From the NCBI GenBank assembly GCA_965223585.1, contig CBDCWW010000024.1, positions 744,001-808,000 on the forward strand: a DNA stretch of 64,000 nt. Direction: 5' to 3'. How positions within the stretch are numbered: the stretch's first letter is position 1; each line of letters opens with the position of its first letter. Positions 23,960-32,576 of this stretch are shown piece after piece. The stretch is from CBDCVN01 sp965223585 (GTDB lineage Bacteria; Deinococcota; Deinococci; Deinococcales; Trueperaceae). The notes beneath the pieces were generated by a model. The model saw nothing but the letters and a program-made list of their open reading frames with translations, had not been told where the DNA came from and did no database searches. A program made the translations under genes and the position numbers.

Positions 23960-26914
23960 GTGTTTTTACGAACCTTGGGAAGGTTAGAGCTAAAAGATAT
24001 TGCTTTTAATCGCTCTAAGCCTTTATTACTTTTGAGTTACTTAGCTTTAGAGGGGCCTAAAACTCGCAATGAATTGGCAGAACTATTTTGGATAAGTGCC
24101 AAGGATTCACGAGATAGTCTTGGTACTGCCTTAAGACGCTTGAGTGAAGCTATAAATGGTGTTGTTGATTTTGACCGCTTAAAAGCTCAAACTACAGTGA
24201 CTTGTGATGCGAGTGAATTGCTGAAGTTGCTTGATAGTGGAGAAACTGAAAGAGCACTCGAACTCTATAAAGGCCCTTTTCTAGAAGGTGTAAATATTTC
24301 AGGGGTAAGTGAGGAAATAGAAGAGTGGCTTGGTGGCACTCGAGATTACTTAGCAGGACGTTTGCGCAAAGCCTTAATGCAACTAGCTATAAAAGAAATT
24401 GCCCTTAATAAGCTGAAAGTAGCTATGAAGCATGCTGAAACAGCTTGGAGATTGGCTAAGCATCATGGTGTAGAACCTGAAGAGTTGCAAAGTTTGTTTG
24501 CCTTGCTTACTGTTGGGGGTAGCCCCCTAGCTACAGAAGCTCGTAAAGAAGCTGAGGAATTTGGCATTGAAATCACTTATGAAGATGCTAAAGCTCGAGT
24601 TAAGCAAGTAGTTAATCAAGCAACCAATTCAGAAATACCCAATAATTTACCTATTCGTGGTAATTCTTTTGTGGGACGGAGTACTGAGCTTTTAGAAATT
24701 GACAACTTTTTAGTTGAACCGCTTGGTTATTTATTAACTATCCATGGTCCTGCTGGAATTGGTAAATCTCGTTTAGCAATTCAAGCAGCCTGTCATCAAT
24801 TGAATGAAAGAAATTTTAGAGATGGTATTTTTTTTGTTGATCTAGACGTTCTCACTTCTCCAGATCAAATTCCTAGCCGCATAGCCAATGTGCTAGGACT
24901 TAGCTTACAAGGGCAAATGGATTTGCTTACTCAAATTGCTGAGCAAATAGGACAAAAAAATATTTTGCTGATTCTTGATAACTATGAGCATCTTATAGAA
25001 GAGGCAATTTTGCCAGTACGACTATTACACAATTGCCCCAATCTTAAAATTTTAGTAACTTCTCGCGAACGTCTAAATGTAGAAGAAGAATATGTACTTA
25101 CACTAGGAGGCCTCGAGCTTCCAACAGAAGACTGTGACTTCGCAGATATTCAACTTTTTGAGGGTATAAAACTATTTGTCCAAAGAGCAAAAAAGACTCG
25201 TTTGGATTTTCAACTTACACCAGAAACATTGCCTTATGCACTAGCAATCTGCAAGATGGTATCTGCTTACCCTCTGGGCATAGAACTAGCAACAGTATGG
25301 ATTAGGATGATGCCACTCATTGAGATTGCTAAAGAGCTAAAAAAGAATCTTGATTTCCTTGTTACATCATCACGTAGCATTAAGGAAAGACATCAAAGTA
25401 TAAGAGCTACTTTTGAACATTCATGGAACCTGCTTAGCCCTAAGGAAAGAGAGGCATTAAGAAGGCTATCTGTATTTAGAGGTGGCTTTACAATAAAAGC
25501 TGCTCAAAAGGTAGCTAATGTCACTTTACCTATTTTGGCAAGTCTAGTTGATAAATCCTTAATCCATACGGTTGATGATGGACGCTATGACCGGCATTTA
25601 TTGATTTATCAGTACACGCGTGAAAAATTAGCGGATATACCAAAAGAACTTTTTGAAACTCAAAAGAGCCACTGTCAATATTTTTTTAATTTGTTACAGC
25701 AGCAATGCCATAACTTTTGGGGTAGTAAAGGACAAGAGGTACTTAAGATAGTTGATTTAGAATTAGAAAACATCCGTCAGGCTTGGAACTGGATTTTAGA
25801 AAGCAAGCAGTTTTCACAACTGGCAAAGGCTCGAGATTTTGTAGTCTATTTTCATAGGAGAGCTAAGTTTCATGATGGCAAAAAAATCTTCGCTGAAACA
25901 ATAAAAAGCTTAGAGCAAAGTAATCAGACTAATAACGAGGTACTAGGAGAAATGCTAGTTAGCTTAGCATGGCTTAAGAACCAACTAGGTAACTATGATG
26001 AGGCAGTTGATTTGGCTAATAGTAGCCTAGAGATTGTCAAACCTATAGAAAAAGCAGAGAATACTCCCTACATAAAAATGAAGGCCTTCAATACTTTAGC
26101 GATTAGCTTAAGAAATATGGGTAGCTTTTCTCAAGCTAAGGTTTTTGAGGAACAGGCATTGAATATAGCTAGGGAGAAACAAGACTTGGCCAGAACTGCT
26201 CTTTACTTAGCTAACTTAGCTTTTATTGAAGAGGATTTGGGAAATTATCAAATTGCTAAAAGTTATTATCTTGAAGCCCAAGAATTAAATCAAGCAATTG
26301 GTGATCTTTATAATTTTGTTTTTGGCTTAAATAACATTGGAGAGCTGTACCTTACTATGAAAAAAGTACCTAAAGCACTTCAATGTTTAGAGGAAAGCCT
26401 TGCATTAGCTAAAGAGCAGAACTTTAAAGGGTTAATACCTATGATTCTAGACACCTTGAGTAGGGTTTATTATAACTTAGGTCAATACCAGCAAGCCTAT
26501 AAGTGCCTTAAAGAATCTTTAGAATATCTGCGTAATATCTATAACCCCTCTATAAAAGCTGCCATATTAACAAGCTTTGGCATGATAGAGGCAGCTTTGG
26601 ATAATGATGATAAAGCCCAAGAATACTTAGTCGAGGCTTTAGAGTTATCTTGGCGTTATAGGCATATACCTCATACTATTGAAAGTCTAGTTTGTCTAGC
26701 AGAAGTAGCATTCAAACTAGGCAAAGTAGAAGATGCTTTACTATGGTGGTCTTTTATTTTAGAGCATTCTGCAACAGAGAGAACTATGAAGGATAGAATT
26801 ATGAAGCAACTTGGCAGTTTTCAGGAGGCAGAGCTAGGAAGGGTCAAGGAATTGCTCAAGCAAAAAAATTTCACTTTAGAGAGTATAGTGTTAGAAGCTC
26901 TTAGAGCAAATTGA
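23960..26914 (+). CDS. STAND-family transcriptional regulator (AfsR/SARP-like), copy 2
   Basis: A 984-residue paralogue of the regulator at 20441. Order: winged helix (about 1-90), BTAD-like helices (90-200), NB-ARC ATPase starting NSFVGRSTELLEI (about 235), Walker A GPAGIGKS (about 263), Walker B ILLILDNYEH (about 333), LVTSRERL, and a C-terminal TPR array (about 640-950) with units such as ALYLANLAFIEEDLGNYQIA. The GTG start lies eight bases after a -10 box. It is divergent from the tiny exported peptide gene and the intergenic region carries 11-bp-phased repeats, making it the likeliest regulator of that peptide gene. Confidence 0.88.
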   Translation: MFLRTLGRLELKDIAFNRSKPLLLLSYLALEGPKTRNELAELFWISAKDSRDSLGTALRRLSEAINGVVDFDRLKAQTTVTCDASELLKLLDSGETERALELYKGPFLEGVNISGVSEEIEEWLGGTRDYLAGRLRKALMQLAIKEIALNKLKVAMKHAETAWRLAKHHGVEPEELQSLFALLTVGGSPLATEARKEAEEFGIEITYEDAKARVKQVVNQATNSEIPNNLPIRGNSFVGRSTELLEIDNFLVEPLGYLLTIHGPAGIGKSRLAIQAACHQLNERNFRDGIFFVDLDVLTSPDQIPSRIANVLGLSLQGQMDLLTQIAEQIGQKNILLILDNYEHLIEEAILPVRLLHNCPNLKILVTSRERLNVEEEYVLTLGGLELPTEDCDFADIQLFEGIKLFVQRAKKTRLDFQLTPETLPYALAICKMVSAYPLGIELATVWIRMMPLIEIAKELKKNLDFLVTSSRSIKERHQSIRATFEHSWNLLSPKEREALRRLSVFRGGFTIKAAQKVANVTLPILASLVDKSLIHTVDDGRYDRHLLIYQYTREKLADIPKELFETQKSHCQYFFNLLQQQCHNFWGSKGQEVLKIVDLELENIRQAWNWILESKQFSQLAKARDFVVYFHRRAKFHDGKKIFAETIKSLEQSNQTNNEVLGEMLVSLAWLKNQLGNYDEAVDLANSSLEIVKPIEKAENTPYIKMKAFNTLAISLRNMGSFSQAKVFEEQALNIAREKQDLARTALYLANLAFIEEDLGNYQIAKSYYLEAQELNQAIGDLYNFVFGLNNIGELYLTMKKVPKALQCLEESLALAKEQNFKGLIPMILDTLSRVYYNLGQYQQAYKCLKESLEYLRNIYNPSIKAAILTSFGMIEAALDNDDKAQEYLVEALELSWRYRHIPHTIESLVCLAEVAFKLGKVEDALLWWSFILEHSATERTMKDRIMKQLGSFQEAELGRVKELLKQKNFTLESIVLEALRAN

Positions 26915-26966
26915 CAAGTAATTTAAGAGACACTACTAAAATTTTTACACTTTTGTTTTGTTACCC

Positions 26967-28226
26967 TCAGAAAACTTCGGCTTGAGCACTCAAGGTGAGC
27001 TTGATTTCTACTAGCTCAGACCCTCTCTGTACTGTAAGAGTAATAATTTCACCAATTTGGTGGCTTCTTACTGAAGACAACAAATCACTAAAAGTTTTAG
27101 TGCGCTTACCATTAATAGCTATAATCACATCTGCATTATTTATGGTATAACCCTCGAGTGAGTGCCTTTGAGAAGGCAAATAAGCTAAACAGCCTGTTTT
27201 ATTAACAATTATTTGCCTCAGTCCTAACTGGCAGCTTTTTAGACCTGCTTTAGCTGCTGGACCAGAATTTGACACCCGATCGACTAATGCACCAGTAAGA
27301 GGTCCTAAATCTTCAGGGAAGGTTCTAGGGTTATAGTTAGCACCATAAATGCCGATAACTGGCACATCTCGCTCAAAGCCTGCTAAGAGAGAATTAATGA
27401 TTTTACTCTCTTTTAAAATAGGTACAGCGTAGGCGGCATAGGGCTTAGGGAAAATCGGTTGAAAAATTTCTCGCAAAGCTTCAGGAACAAAGCGCTCAGA
27501 GCGTTCAACTATATCTTGAGGAATATAACTTATATAGCTCACAACACCAATTACTTTCCCTTTATCATTAATAACAGGCCCTCCTGAATCACCGGGGGCA
27601 AGTTTGCTATCAAACTCTATCGTGTTTGGGGCAAAATCAGCCCTCGAAGCTGAAACATTTAAGCGAGTTATATGTCCTTGACGTCCTGCTAAAAAATTCC
27701 CACCACTGTTACCAATACTTAATACTTTATCACCTGCACGTGGAGCATTAACATCTAAGTCTAAGTAGGGGACCTCCTTGCCCCCTACATTAGCTTGGAG
27801 CAAAGCAAGATCAAGGTAAGCATCAAAAGAAATCATTTCTAGCCTATAGCTTTCACCATCTGCTGAAAAAGCAATTAGTTTTTTATTTTCAGATCTTTCT
27901 ACTACATGATAAGCCGTTAAAACAAGACCATCTGGAGAAATGAAAAAGCCTGTGCCCATACCTTGAACAAAAGCAGCAAAAGCATTAGCTGAAAGAACTT
28001 TAATTTGTAAAGTAGCAGGTTGAGTTTGCTTGAAAACCTTTTTTAGAGGAGCTGTAAGGTTATTAGAGCTATTATTATTAGGAGTAAAAGATACATTGAC
28101 TAAAGGAGTATTTAAAACTCTAGGTAGCACTTGTACTTGAGATAATTTTAATAAGGTGGTGAAAGTAACTAAAAATGCTAGCAGTAAAATTAAATTATAC
28201 CTAAAGTTTCTTTTGGGCTTAATCAT
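26967..28226 (-). CDS. HtrA/DegP-like serine protease with PDZ domain
   Basis: A 419-residue membrane-anchored protease: an N-terminal transmembrane helix (about 10-30), a low-complexity Asn/Ser linker, a trypsin-like domain with the full triad (TAYHVVE, DLALL, GDSGGP) and a C-terminal PDZ domain (about 330-410, ending GEIITLTVQRG). HtrA proteins degrade or refold damaged envelope proteins. The PDZ is interrupted by a short insertion with two cysteines (SCQLGLRQ...TGCLAYL). AAGGA precedes the ATG by nine bases. It converges with the second STAND gene. Confidence 0.92.
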   Translation of the reverse strand: MIKPKRNFRYNLILLLAFLVTFTTLLKLSQVQVLPRVLNTPLVNVSFTPNNNSSNNLTAPLKKVFKQTQPATLQIKVLSANAFAAFVQGMGTGFFISPDGLVLTAYHVVERSENKKLIAFSADGESYRLEMISFDAYLDLALLQANVGGKEVPYLDLDVNAPRAGDKVLSIGNSGGNFLAGRQGHITRLNVSASRADFAPNTIEFDSKLAPGDSGGPVINDKGKVIGVVSYISYIPQDIVERSERFVPEALREIFQPIFPKPYAAYAVPILKESKIINSLLAGFERDVPVIGIYGANYNPRTFPEDLGPLTGALVDRVSNSGPAAKAGLKSCQLGLRQIIVNKTGCLAYLPSQRHSLEGYTINNADVIIAINGKRTKTFSDLLSSVRSHQIGEIITLTVQRGSELVEIKLTLSAQAEVF

Positions 28227-28443
28227 GAAGTTATTCCTTTAAATTTAGCAACAATAGCTTTTAAGCTAAAAACTATGACAACTAGCATTAGTCTAATCTT
28301 AATTGTTAGTTAGAGAAGTATAATATTTTCCCTTTTTATTTTGTGGGTTTTTGAAAATAAAAATGTTCTACTAGTAAACTATTAAACAAATTCCTACATA
28401 TAAAATCATTTATAGGATAGCCTTATCAAAACAACTCAAAGGA

Positions 28444-28638
28444 TTGTCTAGCAGAGTTTTAAGGCAGGAATTCCCTAAATTAAAATCTAGATTGCCTACA
28501 TTGGGGTCTAGGCCTTATTATATCGATAGCGTAGGCAAATTAAACGAATATATGATTAGAAAGTACATCAAAAATCAAAACAAATCCAAATCAAGCACCA
28601 ATTTTCTTCCAGATTCAGGTCACAGACAAAATTCTTAG
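28444..28638 (+). pseudogene. IS200/IS605-family TnpA transposase, C-terminal remnant
   Basis: About 64 codons resemble the C-terminal part of the HUH-type TnpA of IS200/IS605 elements: VSSRVLRQEFPKLK, SRPYYIDSVGKLNEY and RKYIKNQ, the last containing the catalytic tyrosine helix. The upstream half with the HUH motif is missing; the 217 bp before it hold only AT-rich DNA. The element's typical right-end hairpin follows at 28662-28682. No intact start codon is expected. Confidence 0.75.
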
Positions 28639-28661
28639 AAATTGTCCTCGACCTGAGCCAT

Positions 28662-28682
28662 CCCATGGCTAAAGCGCATGGG
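28662..28682 (+). mobile_element. IS200/IS605 right-end hairpin
   Basis: CCCATG, nine-base loop GCTAAAGCG, CATGGG. The same plan with compensated arms occurs at 58049-58069 (CCCACG, GTTAAAGCA, CGTGGG). Such subterminal hairpins are recognised by TnpA during single-strand transposition. Here it belongs to the transposase remnant just upstream. Confidence 0.7.
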
Positions 28683-28731
28683 CTTTCTTTTTAAGCAGGC
28701 CCACCGTAAAAATGTTAATTTGGTACTAGTT

Positions 28732-30042
28732 ATGATAGACCGCTATACTCCTGCTGATTCAAAGTTATTGTGGAGCGAGGTAAATAAATATAAAGTATGG
28801 TTTCAAGTGGAAATGGCTGCTATTTTAGCTTGGGAAAAAAAGGGAGATATTCCTAAGGGTACGGCCGAGCAAATAAGTAAAGCTCTAGAGGCTAATCCCT
28901 TGGATGAAGCCTTTGCCCTAAGAGTTAATCAGCTTGAGACCGAAACTAAACACGATATTGTGGCTTTTACTCGTGCTTTGACTGAACGTATAGGTGAAAG
29001 TGCTAAGTACATACACATGGGATTAACTAGCACAGATGTGGTTGATTCAGCTCAAAACCTTCTGCTCTGCCAAGCCCTTAGCATTATTCTTAATGATTTA
29101 CAAGCTTTAGCTGCGGCTCTCAAAGAAAAAGCTGTAGCTTATAAATATACACCCTGTATAGGACGCACTCATGGTATTCATGCTGAACCTATGAGCTTTG
29201 GTCTTAAGTTTTTAAATTTCTTTGCTGCTCTTAAACGAGATATCGAAAGGCTAAAGCGTGCTAAAGAAACAATTGGTGTTCTTATGCTCTCAGGGGCTGT
29301 GGGTACCTATGCTCACTTCCCACCAGAATTAGAAGTGGCTGCAGCTAAAACTTTAGGCTTAACTCCAGATCTTATTAGTAACCAAACTGTAGCTCGAGAT
29401 CGCCATGCTGAAGTCTTAGCTGCTCTGGCTATTTTAGGTACTACCTTAGAACGTATTAGCTTAGAAATACGCCATTTGCAACGTAGTGAAGTAAGGGAAG
29501 TTCAAGAAGGTTTCACTAAAGGTCAAACAGGCTCTTCTAGCATGCCCCACAAGAAAAATCCTATAGCTACTGAAAATATTTCTGGTCTAGCTAGGCTCAT
29601 GCGTTCAAATTTACAAGCTGCACTTGAAAATGTTGCTCTATGGCATGAGCGAGATATTTCCCACTCTTCAGTTGAACGAGTTATCTTGCCTGACACAACT
29701 AGTTTGGCTAGTTATGCTGCTCGTAGACTTACAAAAGTTATTCAAAACCTAGTCATTTATCCTAAAAATATGCAGGAAAATGTGGACAAACTTTTTGGCC
29801 TTGTATTTTCGCAGCGTGTTTTACATAAGCTTATTGCTAAAGGAATGATGCGTGAGGATGCTTATGAAATTGTGCAACGCAATAGCCTAAAAACTTGGGA
29901 AACCCAGATACCTTTAAAAGAAAATCTAAAAAGTGATTCAAAGAACCCTTTAAGCAAAACTGAACTTGATGAGGCTTTTAATCAAGAGTGGTATCTTCGC
30001 TATGTTGATGTTATTTATGAACGTTTTAGTCAGGAATTATGA
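28732..30042 (+). CDS. purB: Adenylosuccinate lyase
   Basis: Catalyses two steps of purine synthesis: SAICAR to AICAR and adenylosuccinate to AMP, both with fumarate release. The 436-residue protein starts IDRYTPADSKLLWSEVNKY and carries GLTSTDVVDSAQN, THGIHAEP and the superfamily signature GSSSMPHKKNP. The ATG at 28732 gives the family N terminus; an upstream ATG at 28678 would read through the IS hairpin. No ribosome-binding site is visible. Its stop overlaps the next gene by one base. Confidence 0.95.
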   Translation: MIDRYTPADSKLLWSEVNKYKVWFQVEMAAILAWEKKGDIPKGTAEQISKALEANPLDEAFALRVNQLETETKHDIVAFTRALTERIGESAKYIHMGLTSTDVVDSAQNLLLCQALSIILNDLQALAAALKEKAVAYKYTPCIGRTHGIHAEPMSFGLKFLNFFAALKRDIERLKRAKETIGVLMLSGAVGTYAHFPPELEVAAAKTLGLTPDLISNQTVARDRHAEVLAALAILGTTLERISLEIRHLQRSEVREVQEGFTKGQTGSSSMPHKKNPIATENISGLARLMRSNLQAALENVALWHERDISHSSVERVILPDTTSLASYAARRLTKVIQNLVIYPKNMQENVDKLFGLVFSQRVLHKLIAKGMMREDAYEIVQRNSLKTWETQIPLKENLKSDSKNPLSKTELDEAFNQEWYLRYVDVIYERFSQEL

Positions 30043-31262
30043 TGAAATACCTAATTATAAGCCTATTATTTGTGTCAAGTACTTTTTCTTTAGCACAAGC
30101 CAATCCTAAAAGCACTCCTAAAAAGGTTATTGAGCATATTTTTACTAAAGAGATAACAGAGGCTCAGTTCACCGAAAATTTTTTGCAAGCGGTTTCTTTA
30201 GAGCAAATTAAGCAAATAATAACTCAAATCACTGAACAATTAGGTAGCTATCAAAAGGTAAGCAGGAAAGCCCCTGACTTTATTGTGATTTTTGAAAAGG
30301 GTAAGGCTACTGCGCGTATAGTTCTTGATGATAGTGGAAAAATAGAAGGCCTATTCTTTACTGATCTTGTTCCCAAAGTAATTGATATGAAGGATGCTAT
30401 CAAAGATTTTGATATGCTGCAAGATAAAACTAGTCTTTTTGTACTCAGTTTTGATCCCCAACTTGGTGATACTCAAATACTAGTAGAAATTGATGGAGAT
30501 GAGCCTTTAGCTGTGGGCTCGAGCTTCAAGCTGGCAATACTAGTTAATTTACAAGACAAAATTAGCAAGGGGGAATTAGCTTGGTCCGATGTTATCAAGC
30601 TTAAACCACAGTGGAAGAGTTTGCCAAGCGGCATATTACAAGATTGGCCTAATGACTCACAGCTTACCTTAGAAAGTCTTGCTGCCTTAATGATTTCAGT
30701 AAGTGATAATACAGCCACTGATTCAATTATAGGTATCCTAGGCACAGAAACAATAGAAAATTTTTTGATGGATAGAGGTATAGAGAGAAATAAGCCTTTT
30801 TTAAACACAAGAACGTTCTTTACTCTTAAAGCTGAAGAAAACGCTGATTTGCTGCAAAGCTATCTTAAGGGTAATTCTACTCAGAGAGCCAATATTATTA
30901 GTGAATCGCTAGAACGCAATCTTCCTGAATTAAGTGATCTTTTTACTGAAGGTAAACCAGTTGCTTTAGAGGTAGAGTGGTTTTTTAGTACTCGTGAGCT
31001 ATGCGAATTTATGCGTGAGATACAGTACTTACCTTTTTTGAGTATAAATAGTGGTGTAGCTGATCGAGAGGCATGGCAAAGAGTAGCTTTTAAAGGTGGC
31101 TCTGAACCGGGAGTAGTTAATCTAACTAGTTGGTTAGTAGCAAAAAATGGTTTACATTATTGTGTTTCCCTAACACAAAATCGTCCCTTAGAAGAAACTC
31201 AAGAAGCACAAATCTTCACACTTTATCGAGGGATTTTAGAAGTTCTCAAAAGTTCTAAGTAA
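30042..31262 (+). CDS. Exported class A beta-lactamase-fold serine hydrolase
   Basis: A 406-residue exported protein (signal peptide MKYLIISLLFVSSTFSLAQA). After an N-terminal domain of about 120 residues resembling DUF3887-type companions comes a penicillin-binding-fold domain with VGSSFKLAI (S-x-x-K nucleophile motif), SVSDNTATD (SDN motif) and AFKGGSEPG (KTG-like motif). A class A omega-loop glutamate is not obvious, so beta-lactamase activity is uncertain; a peptidase or esterase acting on cell-wall material is possible. AGGA lies six bases before the ATG. It is translationally coupled to purB. Confidence 0.82.
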   Translation: MKYLIISLLFVSSTFSLAQANPKSTPKKVIEHIFTKEITEAQFTENFLQAVSLEQIKQIITQITEQLGSYQKVSRKAPDFIVIFEKGKATARIVLDDSGKIEGLFFTDLVPKVIDMKDAIKDFDMLQDKTSLFVLSFDPQLGDTQILVEIDGDEPLAVGSSFKLAILVNLQDKISKGELAWSDVIKLKPQWKSLPSGILQDWPNDSQLTLESLAALMISVSDNTATDSIIGILGTETIENFLMDRGIERNKPFLNTRTFFTLKAEENADLLQSYLKGNSTQRANIISESLERNLPELSDLFTEGKPVALEVEWFFSTRELCEFMREIQYLPFLSINSGVADREAWQRVAFKGGSEPGVVNLTSWLVAKNGLHYCVSLTQNRPLEETQEAQIFTLYRGILEVLKSSK

Positions 31263-31295
31263 TATTTCTACCTAGCCTTTTAAAATTTAGGCTTT

Positions 31296-31907
31296 ATGCA
31301 GACTTACTCCCATTTTTTACTAACAGCAGTTTTGCACCAACCTTTAATGCTTTATGCAAGTAAAAGACTACCTCCCTTGAGGGCTGGGGCTTTAATGTTG
31401 GGTTCTGTAATGCCCGATGTACCACTCACTTTAATAGCCGTTGGCTGTGGCATTTATGATCTTATACGTGGTGTTGATTACACTGTGGGTGAAGTTGTTT
31501 TTGTACAGGGTACTCTTAATAAGCTTTTTGAGGATTGGTTTTTTACTAATTCATTTATTATTGTGCCACACAACCTGTTCCAAAGCCCTATTCTAGTCAC
31601 TGTCTATGTTCTGCTGGGCTATTGGTTATGGAAACGTAAGCATGCTTTTGGTAGTTGGCTCTTTTGGTTTGCTGGTGCTTGTATGCTGCACGCCCTTATT
31701 GATATACCCTTACACCACGACGATGGACCTCTATTACTTTTTCCATTTAATTGGTCTGCGCGTTTTATAAGTCCTATAAGCTATTGGGATTCCAATTATT
31801 ATGGACGTGAGTTTTTCATTTTTGAGCATGTTCTTGACCTAGCCCTTATTACAGTGCTTTTAATCATTTATGCACCAAAGATTTGGCATAGATTAAAAAG
31901 AAGGTAG
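31296..31907 (+). CDS. Membrane-bound metal-dependent hydrolase-like protein
   Basis: A 203-residue polytopic membrane protein with four to five hydrophobic helices. Conserved-looking polar residues occur early (YSHFLLTAVLHQP, GSVMPDVPL) and centrally (CMLHALIDIPLHHDDGPLLL), the His/Asp pattern of the YdjM/phospholipase C-like integral membrane hydrolases. A TAAAAT box ends nine bases before the ATG and no ribosome-binding site is seen, so it may be almost leaderless. It lies 33 bp after the beta-lactamase-fold gene. Confidence 0.65.
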   Translation: MQTYSHFLLTAVLHQPLMLYASKRLPPLRAGALMLGSVMPDVPLTLIAVGCGIYDLIRGVDYTVGEVVFVQGTLNKLFEDWFFTNSFIIVPHNLFQSPILVTVYVLLGYWLWKRKHAFGSWLFWFAGACMLHALIDIPLHHDDGPLLLFPFNWSARFISPISYWDSNYYGREFFIFEHVLDLALITVLLIIYAPKIWHRLKRR

Positions 31908-31920
31908 TTATTATTACTAG

Positions 31921-32253
31921 CTAAACTCTCTCACCATACATTTCGGTAATAAGCAACCTCAATTCTTGTGCTACTGACTTTGATATCTTGTCTAACTTTC
32001 TAATTAGTCGTTTTTTTGAGATAGTCCTTATCTGATCCACAGCAATTTCTGCCCTTTCACCAGCAGATTTTACTTGTAGCCTACTTCGCCAACCCATATG
32101 TAAATTTGTTGTTAATGGGCAAACAACAATCGTTTCTAGATATTGGTTCATCATATCATCACTGACAACAACTACGGGCCGAGTCTTTTTGATTTCTGCA
32201 CCAATTGTTGGGTCTAAATTAGCTAGATAAATTTCATAGCGCTTTACCTTCAC
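31921..32253 (-). CDS. mazF: MazF-type mRNA interferase toxin
   Basis: A 110-residue protein with the CcdB/PemK fold pattern: RYEIYLANLDPTIGAEIKK, TRPVVVVSDDMMN, VVCPLTTN, and AVDQIRTISKKRL. MazF toxins cut RNA at specific short sequences when not bound by MazE. It overlaps mazE by four bases (ATGA), the standard antitoxin-first arrangement. Confidence 0.92.
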   Translation of the reverse strand: MKVKRYEIYLANLDPTIGAEIKKTRPVVVVSDDMMNQYLETIVVCPLTTNLHMGWRSRLQVKSAGERAEIAVDQIRTISKKRLIRKLDKISKSVAQELRLLITEMYGERV

Positions 32254-32489
32254 AGATTAGCCTCATCTTCAAAACTGTGCCAGTCTGTCCAATCTTCAGA
32301 AGTTTTTGCCATTTGCTGATATGTTTCTTCCCAACTTAGCTTTGAATCATTAAGGGGTTTTATAAGTATGCCATCTTCTGCTTCTTCAAGCTGAATCGAT
32401 TCTGTAATACCATATTTCACAATCATGGCCTTAGGAAGCCTAATGCCTTTACTATTACCAATCTTGATAATCTTCACTTCTTTAAGCAT
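32250..32489 (-). CDS. mazE: MazE-type antitoxin (AbrB-like DNA-binding domain)
   Basis: A 79-residue antitoxin. Residues 1-50 form the swapped-hairpin AbrB domain (VKIIKIGNSKGIRLPKAMI, GILIKPL); the acidic, tryptophan-containing C-terminal tail (EDWTDWHSFEDE) would wrap around MazF. The promoter TTGACA-17-AATACT ends six bases before the ATG, so the mRNA is predicted leaderless. The inverted repeat at 32532-32564, between this gene and uvrB, is a likely autoregulatory site. Confidence 0.9.
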   Translation of the reverse strand: MLKEVKIIKIGNSKGIRLPKAMIVKYGITESIQLEEAEDGILIKPLNDSKLSWEETYQQMAKTSEDWTDWHSFEDEANL

Positions 32490-32495
32490 ATCTAA

Positions 32496-32524
32496 AGTAT
32501 TTACCGTAATTACTTCCTTGTCAA
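32496..32524 (-). promoter_or_regulatory. Promoter of mazEF, predicted leaderless
   Basis: On the minus strand: TTGACA (32524-32519), 17-bp spacer, AATACT (32501-32496), then six bases to the mazE ATG at 32489. Confidence 0.7.
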
Positions 32525-32531
32525 TAATCTA

Positions 32532-32570
32532 CTTTAAATACCAAATTATTTAAGGTATTTAAGGTAAAAT
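32532..32570. promoter_or_regulatory. Inverted repeat between mazE and uvrB plus the uvrB -10 box
   Basis: CTTTAAATACC (32532-32542) and GGTATTTAAGG (32554-32564) are inverted repeats matching at ten of eleven positions. The right arm abuts TAAAAT (32565-32570), the uvrB -10 box, which is six bases before the uvrB ATG. A MazE(F) complex bound here could affect both divergent promoters. Confidence 0.55.
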
Positions 32571-32576
32571 ACTTGT

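Noticed and set aside
30042..31262. True class A beta-lactamase (resistance gene)
   Set aside because: The S-x-x-K, SDN and KTG-like motifs only define the fold; the omega-loop glutamate is not evident and an extra N-terminal domain is present, so resistance cannot be claimed.
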